This document shows positions 20,500 to 30,571 of a stretch of DNA of 64,000 bases, one piece after another. The stretch covers positions 434,001-498,000 of the forward strand of contig SRSI01000068.1 of the NCBI GenBank assembly GCA_005656395.1, written 5' to 3'. The position numbers were made by a program, and so were the translations under genes. Under the pieces are notes generated by a model. The model was not told where the DNA came from and did no database searches. It saw only the letters and a list, made by a program, of their open reading frames with translations. The DNA comes from Strongyloides papillosus. Its lineage: Eukaryota > Nematoda > Chromadorea > Rhabditida > Strongyloididae. The stretch's first letter is position 1. Each line of letters starts with the position of its first letter.

Positions 20500-23109
20500 T
20501 TAACAAAATATATATACTCTTAAAACGAAGACTATCACTGGACTTGCTACCGTTAAAAGTTCAAAAACCTCTCGTCCCTTATTTCTAACCTTTTCTTTTA
20601 ATTCCTTATTTTCATCACCCATTTTCTTTCTATACTCTATACATTCTTTCATTTTACAATCCGTTCCCAAAATCATTGCTGCAGCTGAGATAACTCCCAT
20701 TTTTGTTGGTGTTAATTCATGTGCTGGAGAAAGATTATGTGTTATTAAAATATTTTCTGTTGAGGCATTTTGTGGAGAAGGTACATCAATAGTCAATTGA
20801 TTACCTAAGGTTCCATTTGATGATGTCATAATATATTGACTTGTATTTTCAAAAACATCATCATTAACCTCATCACTTTCTAATTTTCTAACTCTATCTT
20901 TAAGTGATTCATTTTCCATTTGAAGGAGTTCAAGTTTATTCATTAAAAGACCCTCATTATTAGTTGACTTTAGTATTTGTTCTTTTAGGCAAATTTCTAA
21001 TTGTGAGGCTTTTGTCCTCCAGATGAAGCCCTCATTTTGGTAGGCAGCCAATTGATTTAATGTGTCCTGGATATTGAAACCTTCAGGAATAATTTGACTA
21101 TTAAATGGTAAGTTTTGACTTGTTGTACTACTATTAGGATCTGTAGAATCTTTTTCACCATTCTTAACAATTGGATCAACGGGAGGGAAACTTGGTGACA
21201 TCCTCCTTGAATTAATAATAACTCCTTGATTTGCATTTAAATGTAAATTACCATCAAAAAATTCTATGATATCTGTATTTATTGAGGCATCAACCATATT
21301 TTCTTTACTTTGTTTAAGGTCTTCCAATTTTTTAGCATATTTCATCATTTCAGTTCTTGCATCAACAGTCTCCTGTATAAGCTGTCTAACTCTTATCTCA
21401 TGTTTTTCCAATAATTCATTTTTTTCTCTCCTAAACATATCATTCATCTCATTTTCTTTTTTATCAAGAGCCTCTTTTTGATAACCGAATTTATCGGAAT
21501 TTGTTATTAGATTTTCGATATCCTTATACTTACTTCTTAATTGTTCTAATTGTTTATCTTTATCTTTAATTTGATTTTGACACTTCCTTAAATCGCTTTT
21601 TAATTTATTAATTTCTTGTGTGTATCTTTGTGTTGGTGTTAAGTAATCGTCATCTTTTTTTTGTCCACAATTTTTATGAGCACATCCCTTTTTTTCACAA
21701 TGTAATTGATAACGTGTATCTTTACCAAACCACCATTTACCAGCAATAACCGATGATCCCGTACTACTGGCAACTGATGATTTATCAATATCTTCCTCCA
21801 TTTCAGGTGTCCTTCTTATCATTAAGGTGTTATTGTTTAGTGGAATTTTTGGTATTAATGACGGTATGTTATTACCAGAGTTACTTTTAAATAAACTATT
21901 TTTACTATCATCATTTCTTGGGAGTGGGGGAAAATCTGATGTTTTTAATGATATGGATGGTATTTTTGTTTTAATTATTGGTGGTAATCCTGGCACATTT
22001 ATTGAAGGCGATTTAATCTCTTTATCATCGTTTTTTTTATCTTTATTATTATCAACAAGAGTACTTGTATTACTATATAATGTACCCTCATCAGATAATT
22101 CACCACCCTCCGTATTATCTTCATTTTTATTTTTAACATTGTTATAATTATTAGTTACTTTATTTACTCCATCATCAGGACCACTTTCCTCAGAACTAAG
22201 AATAGCAGTTTCAGATAATGTATCGGGAATATTATTTGAAGCACCACTTGACGGTTTTCGCGGTATAGTTATAGGTCGTTTTTTTAAATCCCAGAAAATA
22301 CTTTGATCAGAATCTTTAAATTTTCTGTTTTCGCTATTAAGATCATTCTCTGTTTCAGTTGTATAGTCATCGGATGTATCACCAAAGATTGCAACTATAA
22401 TAAAAAAAATAATAAATATTTTATATAATAAAAACATACTGGCATCTTTTTCACTCCAACTTAATTTAGGTTTACCACCTTTACTTTTATCACCATTAGA
22501 AGTGGTATTTTGAATGGTTACCTCATCAAATCTAATACCTTTCTCTTGTGTCAATAAATCATTATTTCCATCAACTAATCTACCAGGTAAACTTCTTGTC
22601 ATACAACTAATCTCTGATTGCGGTAGTTTACTATTTGAAGATATTTTTTCATTATCAGTTTGTTTATCAATATAACCAGATGCTGGTCTTTTAAGAATTC
22701 CTTTTTTTGGTAATGAGCCTGTACCACTGATAGGTATATTAGATGATGGACTTTTTAATGTTAATTTATCATTTTCTTTTGAAGTTCTATTAGATGTCGT
22801 GTGTTTTAATGAAGATGGCATTGTTGAGGTATCATAATTATATTTGTTATTTTGATATCTTAACATATTACTTTGTAATTCACATTCATTTAAACTACTT
22901 TTTTTGCATCCATTAAAACTTCCACCACCATTAGGGGTACTTTTATTTGTTAAATTAGGAATGTTTGAATTAATATTAGGTTTTATTGGTCTTCCAATAG
23001 CTGGAGTGATAAAAAAAGAGTTATAATTTGAAGGATGATTAGATTTAGGAATAGAATGCCAGAATAAATTATCATTCCTTCTATTTTTATCTTCTTCATT
23101 TCCATCCAT
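20500..23109 (-). CDS. Low-complexity/coiled-coil protein; possible N-terminal half of the golgin-like gene
   Basis: The open frame spans 869 codons from the ATG at 23109. A 45 bp GT-AG intron (22395-22439) has no in-frame stop, so the spliced product is 854 aa. Residues 1-430 are Ser/Asn/Pro-rich and disordered. A small Cys/His cluster (HCEKKGCAHKNCG) follows, then coiled coil beginning YLTPTQRYTQEINKLKSDL, vaguely like the syntaphilin/syntabulin region. The last 28 residues are hydrophobic. However, a donor (AAAG|GTTAGA at 20590/20589) and the acceptor at 20350 are both phase 0. Using them would replace that tail and fuse this protein in register to the coiled coil of the 16567-20349 gene, giving one protein of about 2070 residues. 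Which form is made is unknown. Confidence 0.6.
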   Translation of the reverse strand: MDGNEEDKNRRNDNLFWHSIPKSNHPSNYNSFFITPAIGRPIKPNINSNIPNLTNKSTPNGGGSFNGCKKSSLNECELQSNMLRYQNNKYNYDTSTMPSSLKHTTSNRTSKENDKLTLKSPSSNIPISGTGSLPKKGILKRPASGYIDKQTDNEKISSNSKLPQSEISCMTRSLPGRLVDGNNDLLTQEKGIRFDEVTIQNTTSNGDKSKGGKPKLSWSEKDASMFLLYKIFIIFFIIVAIFGDTSDDYTTETENDLNSENRKFKDSDQSIFWDLKKRPITIPRKPSSGASNNIPDTLSETAILSSEESGPDDGVNKVTNNYNNVKNKNEDNTEGGELSDEGTLYSNTSTLVDNNKDKKNDDKEIKSPSINVPGLPPIIKTKIPSISLKTSDFPPLPRNDDSKNSLFKSNSGNNIPSLIPKIPLNNNTLMIRRTPEMEEDIDKSSVASSTGSSVIAGKWWFGKDTRYQLHCEKKGCAHKNCGQKKDDDYLTPTQRYTQEINKLKSDLRKCQNQIKDKDKQLEQLRSKYKDIENLITNSDKFGYQKEALDKKENEMNDMFRREKNELLEKHEIRVRQLIQETVDARTEMMKYAKKLEDLKQSKENMVDASINTDIIEFFDGNLHLNANQGVIINSRRMSPSFPPVDPIVKNGEKDSTDPNSSTTSQNLPFNSQIIPEGFNIQDTLNQLAAYQNEGFIWRTKASQLEICLKEQILKSTNNEGLLMNKLELLQMENESLKDRVRKLESDEVNDDVFENTSQYIMTSSNGTLGNQLTIDVPSPQNASTENILITHNLSPAHELTPTKMGVISAAAMILGTDCKMKECIEYRKKMGDENKELKEKVRNKGREVFELLTVASPVIVFVLRVYIFC

Positions 23110-25908
23110 CTGGCTATAATATTATTATTAGTTAAAGAATAGAATGTATACATATATTATAAGTTGTGTGATTAATTTTTTGAAATAATCAAAGACAAAT
23201 GGGGAGAGTATAAGGGAAAGGATATTTCAAGTTTCTTTCTATCATATTGTTTAGATTGGAATGAAAATAATGATGTTCTATTATTTGTTTTTATCTAATA
23301 CATTTTAAATCATTATTAATAATTTTAAGATACTCTTTTTTAACTCTTCTCATTTATTTAATAATAATAAAAATAAGTTTAAAATAAAGATAATAAATAG
23401 TATATGTATATAAAAGAATAATGCCAAAAAAGAGGACACATTTTTTACTAGAAAAAATATTATACTATATATGCAGAATGACACAATTATTTTTCTATTT
23501 ATTTTAGCAATCAATATTACCAGCTTAATGTTATGTCAAGAGATAAAAGAAAATAACTATGGCACTTTTGTCAAAAATTTTTTACTAGCGGCATAAAGTT
23601 ATTTTATTTTTCCCTAAAAAATTACTTAAGAAAATTGTTGTAACTAATAAAATATATTAGAAAATAATTATATTTCTTAGGTATATGTAAGATAACAATA
23701 TTCTTTAAAAATATAGATGAAAAAGAATATTCTTGAGTATTAGATATGCTAAAATAGATTTAAAATTTGATTATTATTAGTAAAAGATACTTGAAATTTT
23801 ATATATACTATTATTAAATGGGTCTACACATTAAGCTTACCTCTTTCATGTACCATTCATGTATTTAATTATGTCAATGGATGATTAACAGGCAAGTAGG
23901 AAGTTAAGTAAGATTTAATATATGATATAACTATAAAATTAAAATCATACCACCTCAAGTTTTAAGTTTTCTTTAACGTACAACCTTAAATTATTTACCT
24001 AATCTTAACTCTTCCTTAACACTCTAACGAATGTTATTTAGTTAATATAAATGAGAAGCCGTCTGAAGGTAAAAAGAATATATATTTAAAGAGGAGTTTA
24101 ATAACAGGAAAGTGGTCAGTTGTTTGAGAAATTATAAATATTTTTTTCCGCAAATTTTAATTTTAATACTACAATTTTTACTGTTTTATAATAATAATAA
24201 TAAGAAAAAATATGGAATATTTGTAGAATGAAAAATTATGATTTCAGCTTGCATTATATACATGAAATTATTAAAAATATAATATAATATGAAGAATTTT
24301 AAAATATTTGTTATTAAAGAATGTTGTATGTTATTAAAATGAATAGAAACAATTCACATGAATATTATAAATATATAATATTGAAAACAATTTTCATTTT
24401 TTATTGTTATCCATTAAAGTAATTTGACATATGATCTAGGTTTATGGAATAAAAAGATATCTCATTAGTTAATAATTAAAATATCATAATAAGATAATTC
24501 TATGCAATATATAACTTTTCGAGGGCACTTCATTTATGTATAAATAAGTAGTATAATTTTTAAAAAATAATTAGAATTTTTAATGAGACTGTCATATCAT
24601 TATTTAAATTTATGTTACTTTATTATCATAAATATAATTTACCAAATGTAATACTTTTATTTGACAATAAATTATGTGATACTCAAAAAAATTGTATAAC
24701 CATTAATTATTTGATAAACTTGATATTTTGTAACTTTTGTTTTAACACTTATGCAAATTTGAAAAAAATTAGTGAAAAAAAAATTATTGTTTGCAATTTT
24801 ATGTAGTTTAAGAAAATAATTTGATGTTATTTCTCTCTATATAGAGTGTTGTCTTAGCACATTCTTTTACTATAACACATACTAATGACCTTCTAATTCT
24901 TTTAGAACTTAGTTTTATTTATATGTTAGATGACAGTGCTTTTTATCTCATCCGACTATGTAGAGTTTAATTTAATATTGTATCATTTCAATAGTTTGTT
25001 TGTTTACCTGTACTTTGCTCTATCTACAATTTTTAATATTTTATCTCTTTTTTTTCGAATTCTTTATTATTTTGTTGTACTTTATCATATAGTATTGTGA
25101 TAAGTTTAAAATAGCTAAATGTTTTAGTTACTAGAAAATGAATGTATGTGTAAATACTATATATTATTTTATGCAATATATCTATTGTATATTATTAATT
25201 TAAAGACTATTGCAATGAATGATAAGACAGAGAATATATAGTGATTTTAAGTTATCACTTAATTTCATTTGGTAAGATATAAAATTAAAAATATTTCTTA
25301 TAAAAGGCAAAAAATTTTTAAAAATGGTAGAATGTATAATATTGTCATATTTTATATTGAGTTATATTTATTATACACAAACATGTAACATTACTAGTTG
25401 ATCGTTCAGTGGGTGAATGAAATATATGTAGGTAAAATATATTATATCACATCTTTATCATTCCACATCACAACTTAAAGTTTCTTCTTTTTACACATAC
25501 ACTTTTTTTTGATCTTTTGAAGTGGAAAGAAAGGTCTAAAACGAAAAACAACTGTATTTATTTTGTGTTTTGATTTATTTCTACTACTATTTAAATTAAC
25601 TTTTACTTTTCTATTAATAAAAAAAGAGAATACGTAATATAAGTATATTTTTTACTAAATATTTTAAAATCGACAAAAAAATAATATATAAGGACATGTT
25701 TGTCGTTTCAACTTAAAATAATATAACATATTTCAATAATTGTTTTGAAAAAATTACTCATCATTCATATGATTTTTAATTTTAGGTTTCTATTATATTA
25801 CATATTTAACCAACTTATTAATAACTTAGGATATAATAAAATTTCATTTTTATTATATACATACTAAATCTGCCAATTGTAATTTTCAAATTTGATTTTT
25901 TTTATTCC
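23110..25908. other. Long AT-rich intergenic region
   Basis: About 2.8 kb between two divergently transcribed genes, presumably holding both promoters. I see only A/T-rich simple sequence, with no repeat family, ORF with coding character or hairpin cluster. A short frame at 24612-24806 lacks coding features. Confidence 0.5.
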
Positions 25909-26946
25909 ATGAAAATTCAAGCTATACAGTCTCATGGAACCTCATCCAAAGAAGGATATGGAGAAATATTACTCGAAAGAACAGTTAAATTCACTAAAGA
26001 TTTTAGTGCTGGAGCTGTCGCAGCTATTGTGGCAAAAACAATAATTGCACCAGTTGAAAGAGTAAAATTAATACTTCAAGTAATTTTGTCATTTAATGTT
26101 ATATATATTTTACTCTTTTTTTTATTATTATAGCTCCAAACAGCACAAGTTACAATAAATACCAGTGAGAGATATAAAGGAATGTTAGATTGTTTTTTGA
26201 GGCTCCCAAAAGAACAAGGTTTTTTTTCATTCTGGAGAGGGAATATGGTTAATATTTATAGAGCAACATCACAAGAATCACTAGGATTTGCCTTTAAAGA
26301 TGTCTTCCGACAACTACTAGTTAGTGAAGATGTCAAAGAGATAAACGCTTTCAAATTGACATGTCAAAATTTGGCTGCTGGTGGAGTTGCTGGAGTGGCG
26401 ACATTTGCTATTATTTATCCATTAGATTTTGCTAGAACCAGGCTTGCAATAGATATGGGTAGAAAAACAAACAGAGAATTTAAAGGAATGATTGATTGTA
26501 TTAAGAAAATTTTTAAAGTAGATGGGATACAAGGTTTATATCGTGGTTTATCTCCAAGCTTAGCATATATATTCTTATATAGAGGAGCTTATTACGGGTT
26601 TTTTGATTCAGGAAAATCTATATATGGAAGATCACAAGGAAGGCTTAGTAAATCTCATAAAATAGATGATATTAAGTTATCATTTATTGAAGCTTTTATA
26701 TTAGGGCAAGTGGTAACATTTTCAGCTGGTATGATATCATATCCATTAGATACTGTTAGAAGGAGAATGATGATGCAATCAGGGAAGGCACAAAAAATGT
26801 ATAAAAATTCAATACATTGTGCTAAAGAAATCTTATTAAAAGAGGGTTATAAAGCATTTTACAGTGGTGCAATGGTTAATGCTATTAGAGGAGTTGGTGC
26901 TGCATTAGTGTTAGCAATGTACAATGAATTGGAAAAATATATGTAA
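25909..26946 (+). CDS. ADP/ATP carrier-type mitochondrial carrier, divergent
   Basis: A six-helix inner-membrane carrier that exchanges cytosolic ADP for matrix ATP. Exons 25909-26079 and 26134-26946 give 327 aa; the 54 bp intron is phase 0. The three carrier repeats are marked by PVERVK, PLDFARTR and PLDTVRRR. The ADP/ATP-carrier signature RRRMMM is at about residue 265, supporting this substrate over other carriers. The strongly conserved RYFPTQALNF segment after the first repeat is replaced by YRATSQESLGF before FAFKD, so helix 2 is unusual. The N-terminus is longer than the usual ~300-residue enzyme. It may be a tissue-specific (for example germline) paralogue or have altered transport properties. 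No neighbour suggests co-function. Confidence 0.87.
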
Positions 26947-27273
26947 AGATGAATCTTATATTTATAAACATTTATTTCATAAATTTCTAATAAATTCTCA
27001 TATTCTTACCACTAATTGTTTATTTATATATTTTTGTTTAAAATTAATCAAATGACATTTCTTGTGACATTAAATGACATCATCTAAAGATTATTGAGTA
27101 ATAATTTTTTTAAAAATCAAAAAACAATATAATTTGACGTGACACTATAAAGTGAATACCTTTACATTATAGAGAAGCATTTGATAATATGAATATTCAA
27201 AAACAAAAAGAAATTTTTTACCACTCTTCTCAATTATTAAATGTGACAATAAATTATTTTCTCTAAAATTAAT
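26947..27273. other. Short AT-rich spacer
   Basis: Contains the carrier 3' end, with possible AATAAA-type signals shortly after the stop, and the putative promoter of the small peptide gene. No other feature is seen. Confidence 0.5.
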
Positions 27274-27522
27274 ATGAAATGTTTTTTAAGATTAATTATC
27301 TTTTTACTTTTTTTAACAAGGTTATCCAGAGAAATTAATCAAAATAAATACGCTATTTGTGAGAATCTTTTGTTTTCAAATACTGATTGCAATGAATATT
27401 GTAGTGAAACTGATCACCCATATGGAATATGTGTAAGAAAAATATTTAATGATGTTTGCTTATGTTTTGATAAACCGTTACCGGAGGAAAATGATGACAC
27501 AATTACTAAAGAATCGGATTAA
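27274..27522 (+). CDS. Secreted CS-alpha/beta defensin-like peptide
   Basis: An 82-residue frame. Residues 1-19 (MKCFLRLIIFLLFLTRLSR) are a clear signal peptide. The mature part has six cysteines spaced C-x9-C-x3-C-x9-C-x8-C-x-C. This matches the cysteine-stabilised alpha/beta fold of invertebrate defensins (and other small CS-alpha/beta peptides), including a G-x-C...C gamma-core (YGICV to VC). The C-terminal tail (EENDDTITKESD) is acidic and may be trimmed. Likely role: secreted antimicrobial or host/microbe-interacting peptide. The fold is inferred from spacing alone. No intron is seen. It stands at the start of a stretch of small secreted genes. Confidence 0.65.
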   Translation: MKCFLRLIIFLLFLTRLSREINQNKYAICENLLFSNTDCNEYCSETDHPYGICVRKIFNDVCLCFDKPLPEENDDTITKESD

Positions 27523-29407
27523 AAATTTATAAAAATAATTCCATTATTAACATAAAATTATTATAATATCAAATCCATATACAATTAAAAATTACAATAG
27601 AAGTAATTTTGAATGTTCTTTGGTTCATTGATAAGCATTAAAAGAAGTTACTTTCCACTTAAGATTTTATTATTATATATAACTTATCATTATTTATCTC
27701 ATTATAAAAATGATCAAAGAATAAGATTTTATAAATATTGCTTTCTAAAATAAATATTTATTATATTTACATTGATTCTTTTCTATAAAATTATTAAATT
27801 ATATATTATCAAGAATGTAAACTTTTTATCCTCCCATAAACAAAAATACAATTTAATATTGTGTAAAAAATATTGACAAATCTATCAACTATATTATAAT
27901 AAATTAAGATAAATATTTATACTAAATGTGTCAAATTCTTCTTTACAAATATAATATTAATGCCTACTAACTACACTATTTTTGTAAACTTAGGAGAATG
28001 TTTAGTATTTATAAAAATGTTCTTAAAATATTCTTTTAAAGTTGGAAATTATTTACAAAATGATAAAGTGCAACATATTTAATTATCATTATAAACATCT
28101 ATAAATCTCTTTATAATTATTATATCACTTTTTTTCAATGTTCTTTTTCATTTAAAATATTTTGATGATACATTTAATTCAAGGTAGTTGATTTATAAAT
28201 AGATTTTTGTTTTAAACAAGAAATATTTGTTATAAATATTAAGTTGTTAAGAAATAAATGTCGGTTTTTGCATTATTAATATTCAAATGACTGTAGATTT
28301 AGTTTTATTTTTGTCATCAATTAACTTTTTATTATTATATATTAGGAAGTTATTTTTAATCATAGAAAAACTAGATTAAAAATTAATTTTCGCGTTACTT
28401 CCTTATAAAAGTTTTCACTTACAAAGAAGTTAACTGAAAGTAAATGAAAAATTTATGCTGCGTTTGATTAACTGTCAAATAAAAAAATGCAGTATACATT
28501 TAGTATTATATTTGGAGCGAATCGGATACGAATTTTATTCGAATATATCAGTAGATAGCAATGAGGTACCGCAAATCAAAAAATGTTAATATTTAATTTA
28601 AAGGAATAACCTTTGATGAAAATTTTAGAAGTAAGGAATTTGTATTATTCAAAAAAATTTTTGCAAATGATTCAGCAACTACTATATATGAGAAAATTGT
28701 AAAAGATATCTGTAGAACAACTTCAGAAGTTTATGAAATGGTGTCTGAATACTACGTAAAAGATTTCTCAATTCCAGTTGAAAGAGATTTTTTGTTAAGC
28801 AAAATTAATACTCTTGATATACAAAAATAACACAAGGAGTTTTGAGTTTTCTAAAAAATTATACTGAGTTCGAAGGTTGAACATCACTTAATTAACACAA
28901 ATAATTTCCTTTTCTTATCGTTTAAAATAATTTTCTTCAAAAGATTGTTATCATGTAAACGTTAAAAGGAATATTTAAAATTAAATTATATTTTAAATCT
29001 TGAAAAATATTATGAAGAAGAAATTGAATCTTAAGATTAGCATATTATTACAAAGAAAATTAATTTTAAAGGATGATAAATTAGTTTACAATACTTTTAA
29101 ATATCGTATAATTTTTTTAACAAAAATAGCGTTCATTAAGATTATTCATAACTTAATTTAAAATTAACTTTTTTTATTGGTCATGAAAAATATTAACAAG
29201 AAGAAGTTGGACTTTCTGAAAATTTATAACATAGTAGAAATATAACAAGATTAAAAAGCTTTATCATCTCATAATAAAAAAGTTATTTACAATTTTTTAT
29301 CTAATTCTTTGAATTAATTATATTTAAAAGTTGTAATATTCACCTATAAATAGATATTTAAACAAAATCTCCATATTTAGAGTTTAAAATGTTATTTACA
29401 CTCTTAT
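27523..29407. other. AT-rich region with one gene relic
   Basis: Mostly A/T-rich with no gene structure except the stop-free stretch at 28603-28830 described separately. The final ~60 bases are the 3' flank of the minus-strand secreted gene. Confidence 0.5.
28603..28830 (+). pseudogene. Isolated exon or gene relic
   Basis: A 75-codon stop-free stretch has coding-like composition (for example KIVKDICRTTSEVYEMVSE, then VERDFLLSKINTL) and ends in TAA at 28830. An acceptor-like AAAG precedes it, but there is no ATG at its start. A short ATG frame just upstream (about 28456-28563, beginning MLRLINCQIKK) ends at a donor-like GAG|GTACC. The two do not join in phase without a stop. I interpret it as the decayed end of a former gene, family unknown. 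It could instead be a terminal exon whose partner I did not find. Confidence 0.35.
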
Positions 29408-29839
29408 TTAACACATTGGATGATTCCAAATATGTTTAAAACCAAGCCAATAAGTATAAACGCAAAATGCTTGAAAATGAGTACATTCAGGATCAGAACA
29501 AGCACAATCTCCTATATATTGATAGTGCTTATAAGAAGTTTTTACTATTGAATATACTTCCAAATAACGAAAGTACCTGTTTTTATATTTACCAATACCG
29601 CTATAAGCTTTCATTATTTTATCGCAAGCATCCGGTCTAGGGTTTTTGATTTTCTTCACACTGAGAACTGCTTTACAAATTGTATATTGACATGCAGCAA
29701 CCGATTCATTAAATTGACCTCTTATTCCCATCCTATCTCTAGATACGTAAGTAAACTCAGCCCATTGGATAGTAAAATTAAAGCATGAAAATAAAACAGC
29801 TACTAAATAAAAAATTGAAGTAATTTTCATTCCTTTCAA
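29408..29839 (-). CDS. Secreted 8-cysteine protein, paralogue A
   Basis: A 143-residue frame with two candidate starts, at 29839 and at the in-frame ATG 9 bases later. The second gives the same N-terminus as its paralogue. Residues 4-25 form a signal peptide ending near TIQWAEF. The mature part has eight conserved cysteines: SVAAC-x4-C, PDAC, then a C-terminal cluster IGDCACSDPEC, FCVYTYW and a terminal MC. The aromatic-rich C-terminus is shared with the gene at 32298. The family is not recognised. A secreted, disulphide-stabilised protein of unknown function, possibly an excretory/secretory product. Confidence 0.75.
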   Translation of the reverse strand: MKGMKITSIFYLVAVLFSCFNFTIQWAEFTYVSRDRMGIRGQFNESVAACQYTICKAVLSVKKIKNPRPDACDKIMKAYSGIGKYKNRYFRYLEVYSIVKTSYKHYQYIGDCACSDPECTHFQAFCVYTYWLGFKHIWNHPMC

Positions 29840-29899
29840 TATAGCTAAAATATTTTTTTAAAACATTTATATCATTCAAAAATGTAAATTTTTACACGT

Positions 29900-30133
29900 A
29901 AAAAAGGCCACTGATCTGTCAAATTATAGTAACTTTGTCCCACCTAGTAAAACTTAAATTTTTTTAACATACAACTAATTTTGTCCTAAATTATTTCGAA
30001 CATTTAAATTGGAACAATAATAAGAAATTATTAAAATACATTACCACTTTTCTGTAGTATTATTTTCTTCCTAAAAGCTGCGTTGTTTTTAACAATACAT
30101 TTCAAAGTACAGGATAAGAAGTTAATTTTATGT
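29900..30133 (-). promoter_or_regulatory. Duplicated upstream block of secreted paralogue A
   Basis: Similar to 32770-33013 upstream of paralogue B. The best-conserved core is AGGTGGGACAAAGTTA on the minus strand (29930-29945), about 90-105 bases before the start codon, with the counterpart at 32813-32828. Its position and identity suggest a shared promoter element. The similarity ends abruptly at about 30133, where the inverted-repeat element begins. Confidence 0.45.
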
Positions 30134-30134
30134 A

Positions 30135-30571
30135 GACATAATTATCATACGCGAAGTGATTTTTTGGTACTTTGACCTTTGCCTCTATCAACCTTACTAG
30201 CGCTATTTAAGTTAGTGTTACTAAGCATATTAGTAAAATTGCATATATTATTTAAAAATAAAATAAAAAATGGGATTAAAGATAACAAATATGATTTAAA
30301 AAGTCTTTTAAATTAATATTTAATTTATCATTTATTTTTCTTTTGGCTAACTTTCTATAATAAAAAAAAGCAATTATCAATTAATGGCAAAGAATAATTT
30401 ATTATTTAATAATAATTAAACTAAATACCGTAAAAAATATGTGTTAAAAAGTTTTTTACTGTTTAAAAAGCATTATTCTACGTCCTTCTTTTCTTATTTC
30501 GTCACTATGAACTTTTTTAAATGGTTGAGGTCAAAGTAAAAAAAAGACCAATTCACAAATAATTATGGAGT
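30135..30571. mobile_element. MITE-like imperfect inverted repeat
   Basis: Three blocks occur in reverse-complement order at both ends: ATAATTAT (30138-30145 and 30559-30566), TACTTTGACC (30168-30177) with GGTCAAAGTA (30529-30538), and TCAACC (30188-30193) with GGTTGA (30523-30528). The arms are about 50-59 bases long and the whole is about 437 bp. No coding capacity is present. A non-autonomous DNA transposon relic is the likeliest reading; target-site duplications were not identified. Confidence 0.35.

Noticed and set aside
24612..24806. 64-codon plus frame
   Set aside because: Asn/Tyr/Ile-rich, typical of random AT-rich sequence, in a long non-coding region.
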